Shown here piece by piece: positions 17,444-25,718 of a DNA stretch of 64,000 nt (position 1 is its first letter; every line of letters starts with the position of its first letter). The stretch spans positions 1 to 64,000 of the forward strand of contig JAYQWA010000009.1 in NCBI GenBank assembly GCA_038148755.1, given 5' to 3'. The stretch is from UBA5109 sp038148755 (GTDB lineage Bacteria; Pseudomonadota; Gammaproteobacteria; Pseudomonadales; Pseudohongiellaceae). The notes under the pieces are model-generated. The model made no database searches. It saw only the letters and a list, made by a program, of their open reading frames with translations, and was not told the DNA's origin. The translations under genes and the position numbers were made by a program.

Positions 17444-17478
17444 AAAAAAGCCCTTCGCAATTTGCGAAGGGCTTTTTT
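17444..17478. terminator. Bidirectional terminator between TonB-dependent receptor and mltD-like gene
   Basis: A long perfect stem (17444-17460 with 17462-17478) built on agcccttcgcaa/ttgcgaagggct, with A tracts on the left and T tracts on the right, serves the receptor gene and could also serve the convergent gene ending at 17585. Confidence 0.88.
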
Positions 17479-17584
17479 TATGTCTTGGATTTAAGATTAG
17501 CTTAGCGTATTAGTTTTATACAATTTAAGCCCTTTACCGATGTTTGTAATTATCTTGGCAAGTGATGCTGACAAGCTAAAGAAA

Positions 17585-19393
17585 CTAATCCAACAGCAAA
17601 TCCTGGCCTGGAAAAATCAGGTCGCTATTCAATGCATTAAGGCGCTTTAAACTGGTTACAGTCAGACCAAAGCGACGAGCAATAGCAGCCAGATTATCGC
17701 CATGTTGTACTTTGTAGAATTGAGGGCTTGGTGCAGAAGCAGCAGTGTGTAAGGTTAATTCCTGATTCGTATAAATCGTCGTTCCCCGAATGCCATTCCA
17801 GCTTTGGATGTCCCTGACAGATACGTCAAATCTTTCGGCAATCTGCCCCAGTGTATCACCACGACGGACTTTGTAAATTATTGGGACAATCAGGTCGTCT
17901 ACGACATCATCACTCAGGCTGACTGCCATCAATAGGTTTTCCGGCGTTGAGCCAGCCTGTTCTACCAGTTGAAAACCCTCAGCGAGTCTTATGGGGCGGT
18001 ATACTGCTTCACCATAATGAATTAATTGCCTACTTGTAACGCTTATTGCGAGGGAGATAGAAGCATTAATGCCTCTGCCTGGGATCATTAGTTCCTGCCC
18101 CGGAAAAATCAGATGATTGCGAATATTATTTGCTGCTTGTAAATCCTCTACTGTCGTTTCAAAACGACGTGCAATACCAGCAAGCGTATCTCCGGAACGA
18201 ATGGTATATTCTGTTGGTGCTACTTTTTCTTCTTCAGGCAGTAGAGTAAAAGCGCTAATAAAATGCTGATAACTTCCTGCCGGAATTTTTAAAGGAAAAG
18301 CTTCTGTAGCATCGGGTAGAGTAGCCTTCCGTACAGATGGGTTAAGGTTTTTTATCGTTGCCAGATCAACACCAGCAAGTTCACCTGCGCTTTCCAGACT
18401 GAGCATTCCGTTGACCATCACGATGTCGTAACTGTATTCCTGGCCAAGATCATCAACTTCAATACCATAGCGTTCAGGATCAGAAACAATTAACGCAGCG
18501 GCGATAAACTTGGGGATAAAATTACGGGTCTGTTGAGGCAGATAAGGATAAATTTCCCAGAATGAGGGAGGGTTATCAATTGACCCGCCGGCACGATTTA
18601 CCGCTCGTGTAATACAGCGATAGCTGCAGTTGTAGCCAGCCAAGGCGAGGTGCCAGTTGCCACTGTATGTTTCATAAAGTGTTTTTAAATGTTTGGCTGC
18701 TGCACGGGTAGAAAGTTCAGGATCCATTCTTTCATCTATCCAGCTATCAACTCGCAATCCTTCACCGCGTGCGGTTGCAGGCATGAATTGCCACATTCCA
18801 GCGGCGCCCACATAACTTCTTGCAATCGGGTTAAGGGCGCTTTCGCTTAAAGCCAGATATTTAAGCTCATCAGGAATGCCTTCTTCAGCAAAAATGGTTT
18901 CGATCATTGGAAACCATATACGGCCACGCTCAATCCAGAGCTTTAAGAGGTTTCTGCGATTCTGCAGATAATCATTGATTTCCAGTTCCACGACCCGATT
19001 GGCTGTCATGGCGATTGCAGGTTCAACCGGCTCAATACTTTCGGGTTCTACCGGAATAGGTTCCAGCAGAATATTTTCAATGTCACGGTCGCCTGAGCTG
19101 CCGGCTGAACTTACCAGGTTTTCGACAACTTGTTCGGAATTATTATCTTCGGCAATTATTTGATCTGGTGTGCTTACTTCTTTTGAGGGGCCAGTAGTTT
19201 CAAGTGAGGTACACGCTGCCAGAATGAAACTGATTAATAGAATCACCAAGCGCGAGGGGAGGCTGGTTAAAAACAACCTTGTAGAAAAACTGGTAGATAG
19301 CAACATAATTGTCCCAAAAATTAAGAGCGGCTTCATTATCCATATTTTCCAAGAAATGTATAATGCAAAGGCTTTAAGTTTGAGATATGTCAC
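17585..19393 (-). CDS. mltD: MltD-like membrane-bound lytic transglycosylase with three LysM domains
   Basis: Cleaves peptidoglycan glycan strands with formation of anhydromuropeptides. A lipobox (SFILAAC, C61 in the longest reading) predicts a lipoprotein; the true start is uncertain, with in-frame ATGs at codons 20 and 30 also giving a usable lipoprotein signal. The SLT domain follows with catalytic glutamate E184 in YLALSESALNP, then VGAAGMWQFMPATARGEGL and ALAGYNCS. Three C-terminal LysM peptidoglycan-binding domains (TIRSGDTLAGIARRF, KVRRGDTLGQIAERF, KVQHGDNLAAIARRF) finish the protein. The catalytic glutamate is intact. It diverges from tsaD, and the two starts are only 21 nt apart. Confidence 0.93.
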   Translation of the reverse strand: MTYLKLKAFALYISWKIWIMKPLLIFGTIMLLSTSFSTRLFLTSLPSRLVILLISFILAACTSLETTGPSKEVSTPDQIIAEDNNSEQVVENLVSSAGSSGDRDIENILLEPIPVEPESIEPVEPAIAMTANRVVELEINDYLQNRRNLLKLWIERGRIWFPMIETIFAEEGIPDELKYLALSESALNPIARSYVGAAGMWQFMPATARGEGLRVDSWIDERMDPELSTRAAAKHLKTLYETYSGNWHLALAGYNCSYRCITRAVNRAGGSIDNPPSFWEIYPYLPQQTRNFIPKFIAAALIVSDPERYGIEVDDLGQEYSYDIVMVNGMLSLESAGELAGVDLATIKNLNPSVRKATLPDATEAFPLKIPAGSYQHFISAFTLLPEEEKVAPTEYTIRSGDTLAGIARRFETTVEDLQAANNIRNHLIFPGQELMIPGRGINASISLAISVTSRQLIHYGEAVYRPIRLAEGFQLVEQAGSTPENLLMAVSLSDDVVDDLIVPIIYKVRRGDTLGQIAERFDVSVRDIQSWNGIRGTTIYTNQELTLHTAASAPSPQFYKVQHGDNLAAIARRFGLTVTSLKRLNALNSDLIFPGQDLLLD

Positions 19394-19414
19394 GCAAAAT
19401 AGGGCAATGGCAAA

Positions 19415-20452
19415 ATGAAAGTACTCGGTATTGAAACATCCTGTGATGAAACTGGCATAGCAATATATGACAGTGATAAAGGCTTACTGGCAGATGCACT
19501 CTATAGTCAGGTTGATATTCATAGTCAGTATGGGGGTGTGGTTCCAGAGCTGGCTTCACGGGATCACATCCGTAAAACGTTACCTCTAATAAAAGAAGTG
19601 ATGAGCAAAGCTGCTTGTACTGAAAGTGACATAAATGGTCTGGCCTATACGGCTGGACCTGGCCTTTCCGGGGCTTTGCTGGTTGGTGCTTCCATTGGGC
19701 GCGCATTGGGTATGACCTGGGATATTCCCACTATCGGTGTACACCACATGGAAGGTCACTTGCTGGCACCCTTGCTGGAAGAAAAAGGCCCTGAGTTTCC
19801 TTTCGTGGCTTTATTGGTATCGGGTGGCCATACCCAACTTGTTGAAGTGGAAAGTATCGGCTCCTATCGCTTGATCGGGGAGTCATTGGATGATGCCGCC
19901 GGAGAAGCCTTTGATAAAGTTGCCAAGATGCTGGGGTTGCCTTATCCCGGTGGACCACACATTGCAAAACTTGCAGAAAGTGGAGAGGCAGGGCGTTTTG
20001 TTTTTCCAAGGCCGATGACTAACCGTCCCGGTCTGGACTTTTCTTTCAGCGGTCTGAAAACATTTACGCTCAATACGATTCTGGAATTGTTGGACGGTGG
20101 CACAGATACCACGATGCTGGATCAACAAAGTAAAGCGGATATTGCCCATGCTTTCCAGGAGGCCGTGGTAGATACGATGCGCATTAAATGCCAGCGGGCT
20201 TTGCAACAGACAGGCATGCAGACTTTGGTTATTGCCGGTGGCGTCAGCGCAAATCTTAGATTAAGAGAAGTGCTGGCTGTTATGGCAGAAAAAGAAAATG
20301 GAGAGATCTATTACCCGCGCCTGCAGTATTGTACTGATAATGGTGCCATGATTGCTTATGCAGGGTGTCAGCGCTTGCTTGCTGGCTATCATGATGATTT
20401 AACAATACAGGCCAAACCACGCTGGCCTCTGGAACAACTGGCATCAATCTGA
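19415..20452 (+). CDS. tsaD: tRNA N6-adenosine threonylcarbamoyltransferase TsaD
   Basis: Catalyses transfer of the threonylcarbamoyl group to A37 of ANN-decoding tRNAs (t6A), together with TsaB, TsaC and TsaE. The 345 residues start MKVLGIETSCDETGIAIYDS, carry the metal-binding HMEGH (H111 and H115), the VALLVSGGHTQL motif, the GGPHIAKL and RPGLDFSFSGLKT segments, and the metal-binding DNGAMIAYAG close to the end. All key residues are present. Usually tsaD lies beside rpsU in gammaproteobacteria; here the envelope island separates them. folB follows 27 nt downstream, the same order as in many relatives. plsY is not next to it. Confidence 0.98.
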   Translation: MKVLGIETSCDETGIAIYDSDKGLLADALYSQVDIHSQYGGVVPELASRDHIRKTLPLIKEVMSKAACTESDINGLAYTAGPGLSGALLVGASIGRALGMTWDIPTIGVHHMEGHLLAPLLEEKGPEFPFVALLVSGGHTQLVEVESIGSYRLIGESLDDAAGEAFDKVAKMLGLPYPGGPHIAKLAESGEAGRFVFPRPMTNRPGLDFSFSGLKTFTLNTILELLDGGTDTTMLDQQSKADIAHAFQEAVVDTMRIKCQRALQQTGMQTLVIAGGVSANLRLREVLAVMAEKENGEIYYPRLQYCTDNGAMIAYAGCQRLLAGYHDDLTIQAKPRWPLEQLASI

Positions 20453-20479
20453 AAACGTTGAGGTTTATGGGAAAAAATT

Positions 20480-20839
20480 ATGGATATTGTGTATATAAGA
20501 GGCTTGGAAGTAAAAACCGTTATCGGAATTTATGACTGGGAAAAAGAGATAAAACAGAAGATCACTATTGATCTTGAAATGGCGAGTGATATAAAAAAAG
20601 CCGCAGCGACTGATGAAATTGACGATGCGCTGGACTATAAATCGGTATCCAAACGTTTAATTGCTTTTGTTGAAGAAAGCGAATTTCAGCTCATAGAAAC
20701 CCTGGCTGAAAAAATCTCTGAAATTGTTTTATCAGAATTCAATGTGAGCTGGTTGAAGCTTTCTCTTGGCAAGCCGGGAGCTGTAACCGGTTCGAGAGAT
20801 GTAGGTGTCATCATCGAAAGAAGAGTTAAACAGCCTTGA
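20480..20839 (+). CDS. folB: Dihydroneopterin aldolase FolB
   Basis: Converts 7,8-dihydroneopterin to 6-hydroxymethyl-7,8-dihydropterin and glycolaldehyde in folate synthesis. The 119-residue length fits the family. The N-terminal IRGLEVKTVIGIYDWEKEIKQ, the VSKRLIAFVEESEFQLIETLAEKI core and the C-terminal LGKPGAVTGSRDVGVIIER are typical, including the active-site lysine in the LGKPGA segment. It lies directly downstream of tsaD, and its stop overlaps the TTG start of folK, so folB and folK are translationally coupled. Confidence 0.96.
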   Translation: MDIVYIRGLEVKTVIGIYDWEKEIKQKITIDLEMASDIKKAAATDEIDDALDYKSVSKRLIAFVEESEFQLIETLAEKISEIVLSEFNVSWLKLSLGKPGAVTGSRDVGVIIERRVKQP

Positions 20840-21354
20840 CCTGGGTAGCTTTGAGTCTGGGTTCGAATATTGAACCTGTGACAAATATCCGTTCCTGTCT
20901 TGATGCCCTGTTATTAAAATTCAGTGACATGAGTCTGTCATCAGTTTTTGAAAGTGAGGCAATAGGTTTTCAAGGTGATAATTTTCTGAACATGGTAGTT
21001 ACATTTGAAACAGGTGACTCATTGGATACGCTAATTAGCACGATAAAAAAAATTGAAGATGATTGTGGCAGGGACCGTAGCCAGCCCCGCTTCAGTGGCA
21101 GAACACTGGATATTGATGTGTTACTGTATGGTGATAAATCAGGGACATATTCGGATATCGAACTGCCGAGGCCAGAAACAATCAGAAATGCCTTTGTATT
21201 GTGGCCATTGTCGCAATTATCCGGTCAGCGTCAACATCCCGACTTAAAAAAAACTTACAAGCAGTTATGGGAAGATTTCGATAAAGCATCGCAAAGATTA
21301 TGGCCGATTGACTTTGAATGGCATGGGCGCAGAATTTCTGAAAAACTTGTATAG
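20836..21354 (+). CDS. folK: 2-amino-4-hydroxy-6-hydroxymethyldihydropteridine pyrophosphokinase FolK
   Basis: Transfers pyrophosphate from ATP to 6-hydroxymethyl-7,8-dihydropterin, the step following FolB. The 172 residues begin with a TTG start whose TTGA overlaps the folB stop, and show the typical VALSLGSNIEP opening and the HPPK signature QPRFSGRTLDIDVLLYGD. The family metal-binding aspartates are in the DIDVLLYG segment. The C-terminal domain includes RPETIRNAFVLWPLSQL, also typical. It ends 8 nt before the phhB start, so folB-folK-phhB act as one transcript. Confidence 0.96.
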   Translation: MTWVALSLGSNIEPVTNIRSCLDALLLKFSDMSLSSVFESEAIGFQGDNFLNMVVTFETGDSLDTLISTIKKIEDDCGRDRSQPRFSGRTLDIDVLLYGDKSGTYSDIELPRPETIRNAFVLWPLSQLSGQRQHPDLKKTYKQLWEDFDKASQRLWPIDFEWHGRRISEKLV

Positions 21355-21362
21355 TAAATGCT

Positions 21363-21665
21363 ATGACTGACTCTATTTTAACTTCAGAAGAAATGACTAA
21401 AAGGCTTGATTTATTAAACGGGTCTTTAGATGTTACATGGACCCTTGCGGCAGGAAAATTAAGCAAGACTTTTGTTTTTGCCAACTTTATTGAAGCCTTT
21501 GGCTTTATGAGTAAAGTTGCACTTTATGCTGAAAAAATTGACCATCATCCTGAATGGTCCAATGTTTATAAAACAGTCAAAGTCCAACTGGTCACACACG
21601 AAGTTGGCGGTATTACAGAAAAGGATTTTGACCTGGCAGCGAAAATGGAAGCTTTATCTCGCTAG
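21363..21665 (+). CDS. phhB: Pterin-4a-carbinolamine dehydratase PhhB
   Basis: Dehydrates 4a-hydroxytetrahydropterin, recycling the pterin cofactor of aromatic amino-acid hydroxylases. The 100-residue length fits the family, and the DCoH signature is visible: EKIDHHPEWSNVYKTVKVQL followed by H and then DFDLAAKME. It starts 8 nt after folK, so it is cotranscribed with folate genes rather than with a phenylalanine hydroxylase gene. No phhA is seen in the window. It converges with the pteridine-reductase-like gene 10 nt downstream. Confidence 0.93.
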   Translation: MTDSILTSEEMTKRLDLLNGSLDVTWTLAAGKLSKTFVFANFIEAFGFMSKVALYAEKIDHHPEWSNVYKTVKVQLVTHEVGGITEKDFDLAAKMEALSR

Positions 21666-21675
21666 GCCCAACAAA

Positions 21676-22440
21676 CTAAAGCGCATTAATTAAACGCCTG
21701 CCGCCATCAACATTAAGCACCTGCCCGGTGGTATAGGTACTGTTAATTAAAAAGGCTGCAGCCTTGGCAATATCCTCTGGTTTACCAAGATAATTCAGAC
21801 AACTTATGGATAAAGAATCAATATCCTCAGCTTCCGCTTCGGGTTCTTTCCCCGTTTGATTAGGCGGCAGGATAAAACCGGGTGCAATGGCATTAACCCG
21901 TATTAGCGGAGCAAGTTCACTTGCCAGTGAACGGGTTAAATTATTCAGGGCCGCTTTAGCCATGCAGTATACAAGATAATCTTTGCGTCCCGTTTTTGCA
22001 GCAATATCACTGATATTGATGATGCATCCCTGGGTTTCCTTTAAAGCTGGCGCGCAGGCTTTACATAAAAAAGCCGGCGCATGGGCATTGGTTCCCATTA
22101 AATCTTGCCACTGTTCTTCATTAATATCTGTTAAAGGTGTTGGATAAAAACTGGAAGCATTATTAATAAGGACATCAATTTTGCTGTATTGTTTTAGAAT
22201 ACTGTTTACCAGTTTTTTTATAGCGTGAGTATCCAGAAGCTCCGCTTCAAAACAGCTAACAGAATCAGCTCGAAGCTGGTTTAGCTCTGTCGCCAAGGCT
22301 TCAGCGGCAATTTTGGAATGACGATAATGCAAGGCTATATTGAAGCCAAGCCTGTGTAAATGTCTGCTGATACTTGCCCCGATTCTTGTTGCGCCACCCG
22401 TTACAAGAGCGACTTTTATAACAGGGGAATCATTCTTCAT
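21676..22440 (-). CDS. folM: Pteridine-reductase-like short-chain dehydrogenase (FolM-type)
   Basis: A 254-residue SDR with the N-terminal nucleotide-binding motif VALVTGGATRIGASISRHL and catalytic Y-x3-K in DYLVYCMAKAAL. The TGGATRIG form, with arginine after threonine and NADPH-binding residues HYRHSKI, is typical of pteridine reductase/dihydromonapterin reductase FolM. The FolM assignment is strengthened by its neighbours folB, folK and phhB on the opposite strand. It could still be another SDR, so the enzyme role is inferred. The gene overlaps the 3' end of cca by 11 nt, which suggests coupling with cca and apaH upstream. Confidence 0.8.
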   Translation of the reverse strand: MKNDSPVIKVALVTGGATRIGASISRHLHRLGFNIALHYRHSKIAAEALATELNQLRADSVSCFEAELLDTHAIKKLVNSILKQYSKIDVLINNASSFYPTPLTDINEEQWQDLMGTNAHAPAFLCKACAPALKETQGCIINISDIAAKTGRKDYLVYCMAKAALNNLTRSLASELAPLIRVNAIAPGFILPPNQTGKEPEAEAEDIDSLSISCLNYLGKPEDIAKAAAFLINSTYTTGQVLNVDGGRRLINAL

Positions 22441-23614
22441 GATTTAATTTGTTTAAATAATTTTCGATGGTCTCAAGTCGTAATAAACGCAGCTGAACGC
22501 CAATTTCTTCATTTTCATAACCAGCTTCAATTATTACACTGGAGTCAACTTCCTGACACAGTTTGAGCGCCCTTAATAAGGAACGGTTTTTAAAATCAAT
22601 GTGACTTTCTTCTTTCTCAGAAGCTTTGAGGATTGCCTTGCAGGCCGTAAGGAAAAACTGGAAACGTTCCGGCCGGCGCAGCGCATCACACTCTTCAAAA
22701 AGTTTTAATATTGGCTCTGCTTCACTTAGTGTTAAGGCAGCATGAGCATCCCAATATTGGCAGGTTATGGTGGCCAGATCCTTGTGGTCATTGGGGATTT
22801 TCAAGCGTTGGCATAAGGCATCAAGTTTTCTTAAATTCTTCACGAACGAAAAGTCATGCGTTACCGGCAGTTCGTAACATAAGGCGGAAAAACGTATTGC
22901 AGTATCAGAAGTCAACTCTGCAGCTTTCGTTAAAGCCATTAAACTCAGTCTGGCTTTTTCCTGCGAAATACCGAATAAGCTTTCGACTTCCTGCATCACA
23001 ACCCCCAGGGCATAACAGTCACGCAGGGTAAGTATAAAAAAGGCTGGTGTGATTTCTCCCAGAGCTCTTCTGAATTCCTGCCAGACACGCTCCGCAGGCA
23101 GTTCATCCAGTTCACTGTTATTCACCAGATGCTGCATGAGATCCAGGGTTTCCTGAGCAACAGTAAAACCCATATGCGCGAAACGCGCGGAAAAGCGTGC
23201 AACCCGTAAAACCCGTAAAGGGTCTTCTGAAAATGCTGGAGAAACATGACGCAATATTTTATTTTTTAAATCTTCCTGACCGCCATAAGGGTCAATTAAC
23301 TGACCCTCATCATCTTCCGCCATGGCATTGATTGTCAGATCCCTGCGCAAAAGATCTTCTTCAATCGTGATGGTAGGATTGGTATCGACACTGAAAGCAG
23401 AGTGACCCAGGCCGGTTTTTTTCTCCGTACGAGCCAGGGCATATTCTTCTTTGGTTTCAGGATGGAGATAAACCGGAAAATCTTTGCCAACCTGCTGGTA
23501 ACCCAGTTCAAGCATCTCTTCGGGGGATGAACCCACCACAACCCAGTCCCTGTCCTTGACAGGCAGGCCAAGCAGTTTATCGCGGACAGCGCCGCCAACA
23601 AGATAGGTTTTCAC
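22430..23614 (-). CDS. cca: CCA-adding tRNA nucleotidyltransferase with degenerate HD domain
   Basis: Adds CCA to tRNA 3' ends without a template. GTG at 23614 is preferred over the upstream ATG at 23641 because it gives the typical start M-KTYLVGGAVRDKLLG and has an aaagg before it; 394 residues result. The catalytic head is intact: GGAVRDKLLGLPVKDRDWVVVG with DxD, RRDLTINAMA, and EDPLRVLRVARFSARF. The C-terminal half, which in the E. coli enzyme is a metal-dependent HD phosphohydrolase, has lost its ligands: LCHDLGK-type residues read LCYELPV, and the HHGHG stretch is gone. Adding activity should persist, whereas phosphohydrolase activity should not. Confidence 0.9.
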   Translation of the reverse strand: MKTYLVGGAVRDKLLGLPVKDRDWVVVGSSPEEMLELGYQQVGKDFPVYLHPETKEEYALARTEKKTGLGHSAFSVDTNPTITIEEDLLRRDLTINAMAEDDEGQLIDPYGGQEDLKNKILRHVSPAFSEDPLRVLRVARFSARFAHMGFTVAQETLDLMQHLVNNSELDELPAERVWQEFRRALGEITPAFFILTLRDCYALGVVMQEVESLFGISQEKARLSLMALTKAAELTSDTAIRFSALCYELPVTHDFSFVKNLRKLDALCQRLKIPNDHKDLATITCQYWDAHAALTLSEAEPILKLFEECDALRRPERFQFFLTACKAILKASEKEESHIDFKNRSLLRALKLCQEVDSSVIIEAGYENEEIGVQLRLLRLETIENYLNKLNHEE

Positions 23615-23631
23615 AGATTTAGAACCTTTGA

Positions 23632-24456
23632 TCAGTCGCATTCAACACAGAATATTTGTTTATCTTCCAGGCGTAAAGCCGTCATGCAACGGCCCCATAC
23701 ACAACCTGTATCAAGGGCATAAACATTCTCGGTATCCGTCACACCATTAAGCGTCGCCCAATGGCCAAACAGTATAACCATTTCCTTGCTGAGCTTCTGG
23801 TATTCATACCAGGGTTTGAAACCTTTGGGTGCCGTACTGGCTCCGGTTTTTATAGCGAGGTTTAATTGAGTTTCCTTGTTACAGAAGCGTATACGGGTGA
23901 AGTAATTGGTCAGGACCCTTAAACGTTTCATGCCGCTAAGTTCTTCATGCCAGATATCAGGCTGATCACCATACATCTTCTGAAGGAAAGTAATATAATT
24001 TTCTCCACGCAGGGCATGTTCGATTTCATGGGCATAACCTAAAGCCTGATTAAGGGTCCAGCCAGGAGCCAGACCAGCATGAACCATTAAAAAAGCCTGC
24101 TTGCCTTTTTCGGTTTCCAGATTTTCATAATGCAAAATAGGCAAATTACGCACCCATTCACAGAGTTCCGCACAGTCGGGCGCACCAAGTAATTTTTTCA
24201 GGGTTTTCTTCTTGCCGCCCTTATAGGCGCCTGTTGCCAGAGCCATAAAGTGGAGGTCATGGTTACCAAGTACCGCAGTAAAAGCCGGCCCAAGGTCTTT
24301 CAAAAAACGTAAGGTCTTGAGGGAAGCAGGGCCTCTATTTACGAGGTCTCCAACAGACCACAAACGATCTTTGGCAGGATCGAAATTAACTTTGTCAAGT
24401 AACTTTATTAAAGGCTCATAGCAGCCTTGAATATCCCCTACAGCGTAAACTGCCAT
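23632..24456 (-). CDS. apaH: Bis(5'-nucleosyl)-tetraphosphatase, symmetrical, ApaH
   Basis: Hydrolyses diadenosine tetraphosphate to two ADP. The 274 residues carry the metallophosphatase motifs GDIQGC (7-12), GDLVNRGP, GNHDLH and a later HAGLAPGW, with the usual C-terminal region FGHWATLNG and ALDTGCVWG. The length matches the family. It lies directly upstream of cca and downstream of apaG (36 nt), within the common apaG-apaH cluster linked to rsmA, pdxA, surA and lptD, all on the minus strand. Confidence 0.97.
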   Translation of the reverse strand: MAVYAVGDIQGCYEPLIKLLDKVNFDPAKDRLWSVGDLVNRGPASLKTLRFLKDLGPAFTAVLGNHDLHFMALATGAYKGGKKKTLKKLLGAPDCAELCEWVRNLPILHYENLETEKGKQAFLMVHAGLAPGWTLNQALGYAHEIEHALRGENYITFLQKMYGDQPDIWHEELSGMKRLRVLTNYFTRIRFCNKETQLNLAIKTGASTAPKGFKPWYEYQKLSKEMVILFGHWATLNGVTDTENVYALDTGCVWGRCMTALRLEDKQIFCVECD

Positions 24457-24492
24457 CTATTAATACTCCCCAGCTCAGTTATCGCAAAGGAT

Positions 24493-24882
24493 TCAGTGCA
24501 GCATATTGGGCGTAGCCAATACAAAGGGAGGAATTTCAGCATCAAAATTTTCTCCATTTTCTGCCTGCATGGTATAGCTACCTTTCATATCACCAATACT
24601 GCTATTGATAATGGTACCGCTTGTATACTCAAAACTTTCACCAGGTTTTATAAAGGGTTGCTGTCCCACTACGCCCTTGCCTTTAACTTCTTCTACTTTA
24701 TTGTTCTGGTCAGTAATAATCCAGTGTCTATGTAGCAGCTGGACAGTGTCACTGCGATTATTTTGGATATTGATCGTATAAGAAAATGCGTGAGCATTAT
24801 TGAGGAGGTCTGATTGTTTATCCAGGTAACGGGTCTTAACGCTGATAGATATGCCGTAATCTGTTGCTGATTTCTGATCCAT
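24493..24882 (-). CDS. apaG: ApaG protein (Co2+/Mg2+ efflux-type family)
   Basis: A 129-residue ApaG-fold protein (fibronectin type III-like). The family motifs are visible: AFSYTINIQNNRSDTVQLLHRHWIITD, then GVVGQQPFIKPGESFEYTSG, then GDMKGSYTM. ATG at 24882 is used; an in-frame TTG lies three codons earlier. The function is poorly defined: names in databases refer to cobalt sensitivity, and the fold is also used by F-box proteins. It is the gene upstream of apaH, 29 nt downstream of rsmA in the usual cluster. Confidence 0.92.
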   Translation of the reverse strand: MDQKSATDYGISISVKTRYLDKQSDLLNNAHAFSYTINIQNNRSDTVQLLHRHWIITDQNNKVEEVKGKGVVGQQPFIKPGESFEYTSGTIINSSIGDMKGSYTMQAENGENFDAEIPPFVLATPNMLH

Positions 24883-24911
24883 GGCATTCAACCCGGGTTT
24901 AAAGGAAAGGC

Positions 24912-25718
24912 TTATCGCAAATGTTTGCAGATTCTAACATAGTCCTCAAGAGAAAGGTTTTCAGGTCTTAAATTTGGACTGATATTTAAGGACTCCAGTT
25001 CTGCAGCGCTGACCAAGCCGTTTAGGTTATTACGTATGGTTTTTCTGCGTTGAGCAAAAGCCTGGCGTAACAACTCAGAAAGTTGCGTGGATGAAACCAG
25101 CTTGTCGGGTGCTTGTTTTAGCGGAGTGAGTTTTACTATCGCAGATTCAACTTTTGGTGCCGGGGAAAAGGCTGAAGGGGGGACATTAAATAACTTTTCG
25201 ACCTGACAGTGATATTGCACCATGATGCCAAGCCGACCGTAACTTTTAGAACCGGGGCTGGCTGCCATACGTTCCACGACCTCCAGTTGCAGCATAAAAA
25301 GCATGTCTTTGATGCAGGGAAGGAATTTAAGCAAATGGAAAATCAAGGGGGTGGAAATATTATAGGGCAGATTGCCTACAATGCGCGCTGGCTGAGATGA
25401 CGATAACAGGCTATTGAAATCTATTTTCAGAACATCATTTTCGTGCAAATGAAAGTTGGTCGAACCGGCAAAATAGTCACGCAGATAAGCAGCCAGATCA
25501 CGGTCAATTTCGATAGCATGCAGTTCAATATCGTCGTCGAGTATCAGTTTGGTGAGGGCTCCCTGACCCGGCCCGATTTCAATAATTTTATCCCCTGATA
25601 TAGGCGTTATCGCTTTTGCTATTTTCTCCAAAATTGCAGTGTCGGTCAGAAAGTTTTGACCAAAGCGTTTACGGGCACGATGCGAAAAATTTTTTTCTGC
25701 CACGTTAGGGGTAATCAA
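24912..25718 (-). CDS. rsmA: 16S rRNA dimethyladenosine transferase RsmA (KsgA)
   Basis: Dimethylates two adjacent adenosines near the 3' end of 16S rRNA. The 268 residues show the SAM-binding loop IIEIGPGQGALTKL, the acidic HAIEIDRDLAAYL, the NLPYNISTPL catalytic NPPF-type motif, and the C-terminal FAQRRKTIRNNL of this family. The start is uncertain: the frame begins with TTG at 25718 overlapping pdxA by 14 nt, or with GTG at 25703 just beyond the pdxA stop, and neither has a strong Shine-Dalgarno. It forms part of the lptD-surA-pdxA-rsmA cluster. Confidence 0.96.
   Translation of the reverse strand: MITPNVAEKNFSHRARKRFGQNFLTDTAILEKIAKAITPISGDKIIEIGPGQGALTKLILDDDIELHAIEIDRDLAAYLRDYFAGSTNFHLHENDVLKIDFNSLLSSSQPARIVGNLPYNISTPLIFHLLKFLPCIKDMLFMLQLEVVERMAASPGSKSYGRLGIMVQYHCQVEKLFNVPPSAFSPAPKVESAIVKLTPLKQAPDKLVSSTQLSELLRQAFAQRRKTIRNNLNGLVSAAELESLNISPNLRPENLSLEDYVRICKHLR

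Noticed and set aside
20855..20875. ggttcgaat resembling a tRNA T-loop
   Set aside because: It falls within folK (SLGSNIEP) and no cloverleaf can be drawn around it.
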